Shown: piece after piece, positions 31,714-33,001 of the stretch
Layout: each line of letters starts with the position of its first letter
Numbering within the stretch: the stretch's first letter is position 1
Notes under the pieces: generated by a model
What the model was told of the DNA's origin: nothing
The model's input: only the letters and a program-made list of their open reading frames with translations
Databases searched by the model: none
Virus record (IMG/VR): IMGVR_UViG_3300034200_000298
Location: 1-33,001 of that record
Origin: a virus
Reading direction: 5' to 3' (one strand)
Length of the DNA stretch: 33,001 bases
Position numbers and translations under genes: made by a program

Positions 31714-31810
31714 AGGGGAGTTGTGGCGCGTGAAGTAACGCCCCTCTCTTTTTTCTTCCACGACAGTAAAAGCCTGTCGTTCACACAAGGACTCAACTCC
31801 TTGCCTGAAC
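31714..31810 (+). promoter_or_regulatory. T run and hairpins before a weak start codon (possible attenuator)
   Basis: AGGGG (31714-31718) can pair with CCCCT (31741-31745) just before TCTCTTTTTT (T run 31749-31754). Then CGACAG (31761-31766) pairs with CTGTCG (31774-31779). GTTCA plus CAAGGA (31779-31783, 31786-31791) pair with TCCTTG plus TGAAC (31798-31803, 31806-31810). The last stem holds both AAGGA and the TTG at 31801, so the start of the next frame may be hidden. Confidence 0.5.
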
Positions 31811-32007
31811 CGCTACAACAACGCCTTAGCCGTCAATTCTGCATGCTCAATGCATGCCTAGTGGACTGCGAGGGTGATCTGGAATCGATCCAGGAACTAG
31901 AACGATGCTTTAAGCTCCCATCCTATGGCCAAGAAAGATCCATTTCCCAACGAATGGGAGGAGGTGAACAACCTAAACGACGACGACATCGAAACAGCAA
32001 CCGTTGA
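31801..32007 (+). CDS. Small hypothetical protein, start uncertain, overlapping the next gene
   Basis: From TTG 31801 the product is 68 residues: a helical PEPLQQRLSRQFCMLNACLVDCEG segment, then LESIQELERCFKLP, then an Arg-rich, atypical C-terminus. The frame is open back to a GTG at 31693, but that part crosses a T run and hairpins and looks non-coding; ATG 31843 is another option. AAGGA is well placed for the TTG. The last 83 bases overlap the next gene in another frame, and the protein looks natural only up to that point, which hints that an ancestral stop near 31930 was lost. Confidence 0.45.
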   Translation: MPEPLQQRLSRQFCMLNACLVDCEGDLESIQELERCFKLPSYGQERSISQRMGGGEQPKRRRHRNSNR

Positions 32008-32221
32008 GGAAGTGATGGAAGAAGTCATGGCTTGGCATCTTCCTGAACCTTACTGTGCTGTAGTTCGTGTCTATGACCGCAAGCAGAATAAGCTGAAAGA
32101 GTATGCGTACAAGTTGGAGTCAAAAGCTCACAACCGCATACGAGATCATGCTTTATCTGATGATGAGGTCACGATCCTGACTAACTCCATTATCGGAACG
32201 ATTAACTACCTTCCCGAATGA
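31925..32221 (+). CDS. 98-residue acidic hypothetical protein
   Basis: The product has an acidic N-terminal helix (WEEVNNLNDDDIETATVEEVMEEVM) and a beta-like, more basic centre (CAVVRVYDRKQNKLKEYAYKLESKAH), ending NSIIGTINYLPE. No family is recognised. Its stop overlaps the next ATG (ATGATG, 32218-32223). Small acidic proteins are common in early regions of cyanopodoviruses; a host-modulating role is only an analogy. Confidence 0.7.
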   Translation: MAKKDPFPNEWEEVNNLNDDDIETATVEEVMEEVMAWHLPEPYCAVVRVYDRKQNKLKEYAYKLESKAHNRIRDHALSDDEVTILTNSIIGTINYLPE

Positions 32222-32382
32222 TGCTGACCTTTGATCAACTCGATCCTGAAGACGATCTTGAGGATCTCACGCTGTACCCATCGCTTTATGCCTATTCTGC
32301 ATTTTCTGAGAGGTACGACGAAACCCCTATTGACTCGCTAGTACGGCTGTTCTACCTTGATCCGGCGAACGAGGCAGCATGA
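32218..32382 (+). CDS. 54-residue acidic hypothetical protein
   Basis: ATG at 32218 gives 54 codons to TGA at 32380-32382; the second Met codon at 32221 is an equal candidate. The product is Asp/Glu/Leu-rich (QLDPEDDLEDLTLYPSLYAY) with a C-terminal LVRLFYLDPANEAA helix. It overlaps the upstream stop and the downstream ATG by four bases each. No family is recognised. Confidence 0.6.
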   Translation: MMLTFDQLDPEDDLEDLTLYPSLYAYSAFSERYDETPIDSLVRLFYLDPANEAA

Positions 32383-32555
32383 CCCTGGCCTATCTTCCTT
32401 TGATCGGATTTTATTGTGGTTGGCAGCGGCATTTTTCAGCACGAAAGCTGCATTTTTCCTGCACAAGATCCTCCATTAGTGCAGCGTACCGTCAGTTTGA
32501 GCTAATTTGGGAGTGGTCTGATCCCGACGAAAGTGGTCCTCAAACAGGTTGTTGA
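32379..32555 (+). CDS. 58-residue hypothetical frame before the MarR-like gene
   Basis: ATG 32379 overlaps the previous stop (ATGA) and opens 58 codons to TGA 32553-32555. The product starts with a short hydrophobic stretch (LAYLPLIGFYCGW), is basic in the middle and acidic near the end, and has three cysteines. It overlaps the MarR-like gene by 23 bases if that starts at GTG 32533. The frame also contains a tandem DNA repeat, so this stretch may instead be regulatory sequence. Confidence 0.35.
   Translation: MTLAYLPLIGFYCGWQRHFSARKLHFSCTRSSISAAYRQFELIWEWSDPDESGPQTGC
32429..32464. repeat. Tandem GCATTTTTC-nn-GCAC repeat, 21-bp period
   Basis: GCATTTTTCAGCAC starts at 32429 and GCATTTTTCCTGCAC starts at 32450. 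The unit starts are 21 bases apart, two helical turns, so both copies face the same side of the DNA. They lie about 70-105 bases before the MarR-like gene and may be an operator. Confidence 0.5.
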
Positions 32556-32883
32556 TGAAGACTTGTTACCTCTTTTAGAGGTGATGGCTGAGTTTCGGGC
32601 TCTTAGAAAGAGCTTACCGGCTCAAGCTGTTGCAGCATTCGTCTACATCGCAATCCACGAACGTGTACTGCAAACTGATCTTGAGAAAGATCTTAAGATG
32701 AGTTCAGCTAGTGCAAGTCGCAATACGGACATGCTTTCTGATTGGGATAGGTTCGGAAAACCCGGCCCTAACTTAATCAAAAAGGAGCCAGACCCATTGA
32801 TGGGTAATCGAATAATCCTGTCAATGACACCGCGTGGTGAACGCTTCGCCCTCACAATCAAGAGGATTCTCTATGGCACCTAG
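32533..32883 (+). CDS. MarR-like winged-helix DNA-binding protein
   Basis: The 116-residue protein contains a winged helix: RKSLPAQAVAAFVYIAIHERVLQTDLEKDLKMSSASASRNTDMLSDW forms helix-turn-helix with the SSASASRNTDML recognition helix, then a wing-like KKEPDPLMGNRIILSMTPRGERF strand pair, the TPRGE end being typical of MarR proteins. Start GTG 32533 is chosen for a full N-terminal helix; ATG 32584 is an alternative. Similar regulators sit next to integrase genes in cyanopodoviruses, as here. It could control early transcription or a lysogeny choice. The stop overlaps the next ATG. Confidence 0.75.
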   Translation: MVLKQVVDEDLLPLLEVMAEFRALRKSLPAQAVAAFVYIAIHERVLQTDLEKDLKMSSASASRNTDMLSDWDRFGKPGPNLIKKEPDPLMGNRIILSMTPRGERFALTIKRILYGT

Positions 32884-33001
32884 TCGCACATTTGGTGAGT
32901 GTGCAGAGTACACGTTCAAGACTCGTGATTCATGGGTACGTGAACGCAAGGCTGTTGATGAGTGGAAACGCATTCAACAAATGCCTAAAGAACAACGACC
33001 A
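32873..33001 (+). CDS. N-terminal part of a possible tyrosine integrase, cut by the window end
   Basis: ATG 32873 opens at least 43 codons to the window end: MAPSRTFGECAEYTFKTRDSW, then VRERKAVDEWKRIQQMPKEQ. A TFGECAEYTF-type helix followed by a charged helix resembles the SAM-like core-binding N-domain of phage tyrosine recombinases, and integrase genes follow a MarR-like gene in some cyanopodoviruses. The catalytic domain is outside the window, so the call is weak. It overlaps the MarR-like gene by 11 bases. Confidence 0.4.
   Translation, partial: MAPSRTFGECAEYTFKTRDSWVRERKAVDEWKRIQQMPKEQRP

Overview
The window is phage DNA. It carries almost the whole late (virion, packaging, lysis) half of a T7-like podovirus, joined on its right to what looks like the start of the early region. 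All credible genes are on the + strand, tightly packed and often overlapping by 1-4 bases. The order is portal, scaffold, major capsid, tail tube A, tail tube B, internal virion proteins, tail fibre, small terminase, large terminase, which is the T7 order (gp8-9-10-11-12-14-15-16-17-18-19). Most core proteins are close to T7 lengths. Several features point to a marine or estuarine unicellular cyanobacterial host (Synechococcus or Prochlorococcus type). These are a candidate Downstream-peptide (glutamine-II) RNA, a perfect match to the cyanobacterial LexA-box consensus, a phage ThyX, and a MarR-like gene followed by a possible integrase. I see no tRNA, CRISPR array or insertion sequence.

Layout. 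1-5955: the end of a small virion-type gene, portal, a small overlapping gene, scaffold, an RlpA-like cell-wall protein, five small genes with a candidate riboswitch, terminator and capsid leader hairpins, major capsid, two small genes and a strong UUCG terminator. 5981-16986: tail tubes A and B and three internal virion proteins; the second of these ends in two peptidoglycan-hydrolase domains. 16992-22144: T7-type tail fibre, a very large LamG/SPRY/repeat adhesin and a fibre-assembly-like protein. 22150-23556: lysis cassette (small membrane protein, bifunctional endolysin, membrane plus coiled-coil protein). 23549-27709: terminase small and large subunits, separated by two HNH genes, a Gln/Gly/Ser-rich protein, a terminator and an endonuclease VII-like gene.

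27710-31324 is an accessory and junction zone. It holds thyX, several small genes, a Cys-rich phage protein, hairpin-rich spacers and a strong terminator. From 31325 a new transcription unit seems to begin. A LexA-type operator lies just upstream of a ribbon-helix-helix gene, followed by a hairpin-dense leader, small acidic genes, a MarR-like regulator and a possible integrase cut by the window end.

The main points for a second look are regulatory. (1) A pseudoknotted, Downstream-peptide-like RNA sits ahead of a 34-residue peptide in the capsid operon and could couple phage expression to host glutamine. (2) An SOS-box-like operator stands at the head of the putative early/lysogeny region. (3) Two structured leaders at about 29522-29612 and 31583-31662 share a 14-base element, build similar closing helices and show alternative pairings. 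All calls come from reading the sequence; no database search or folding program was run.
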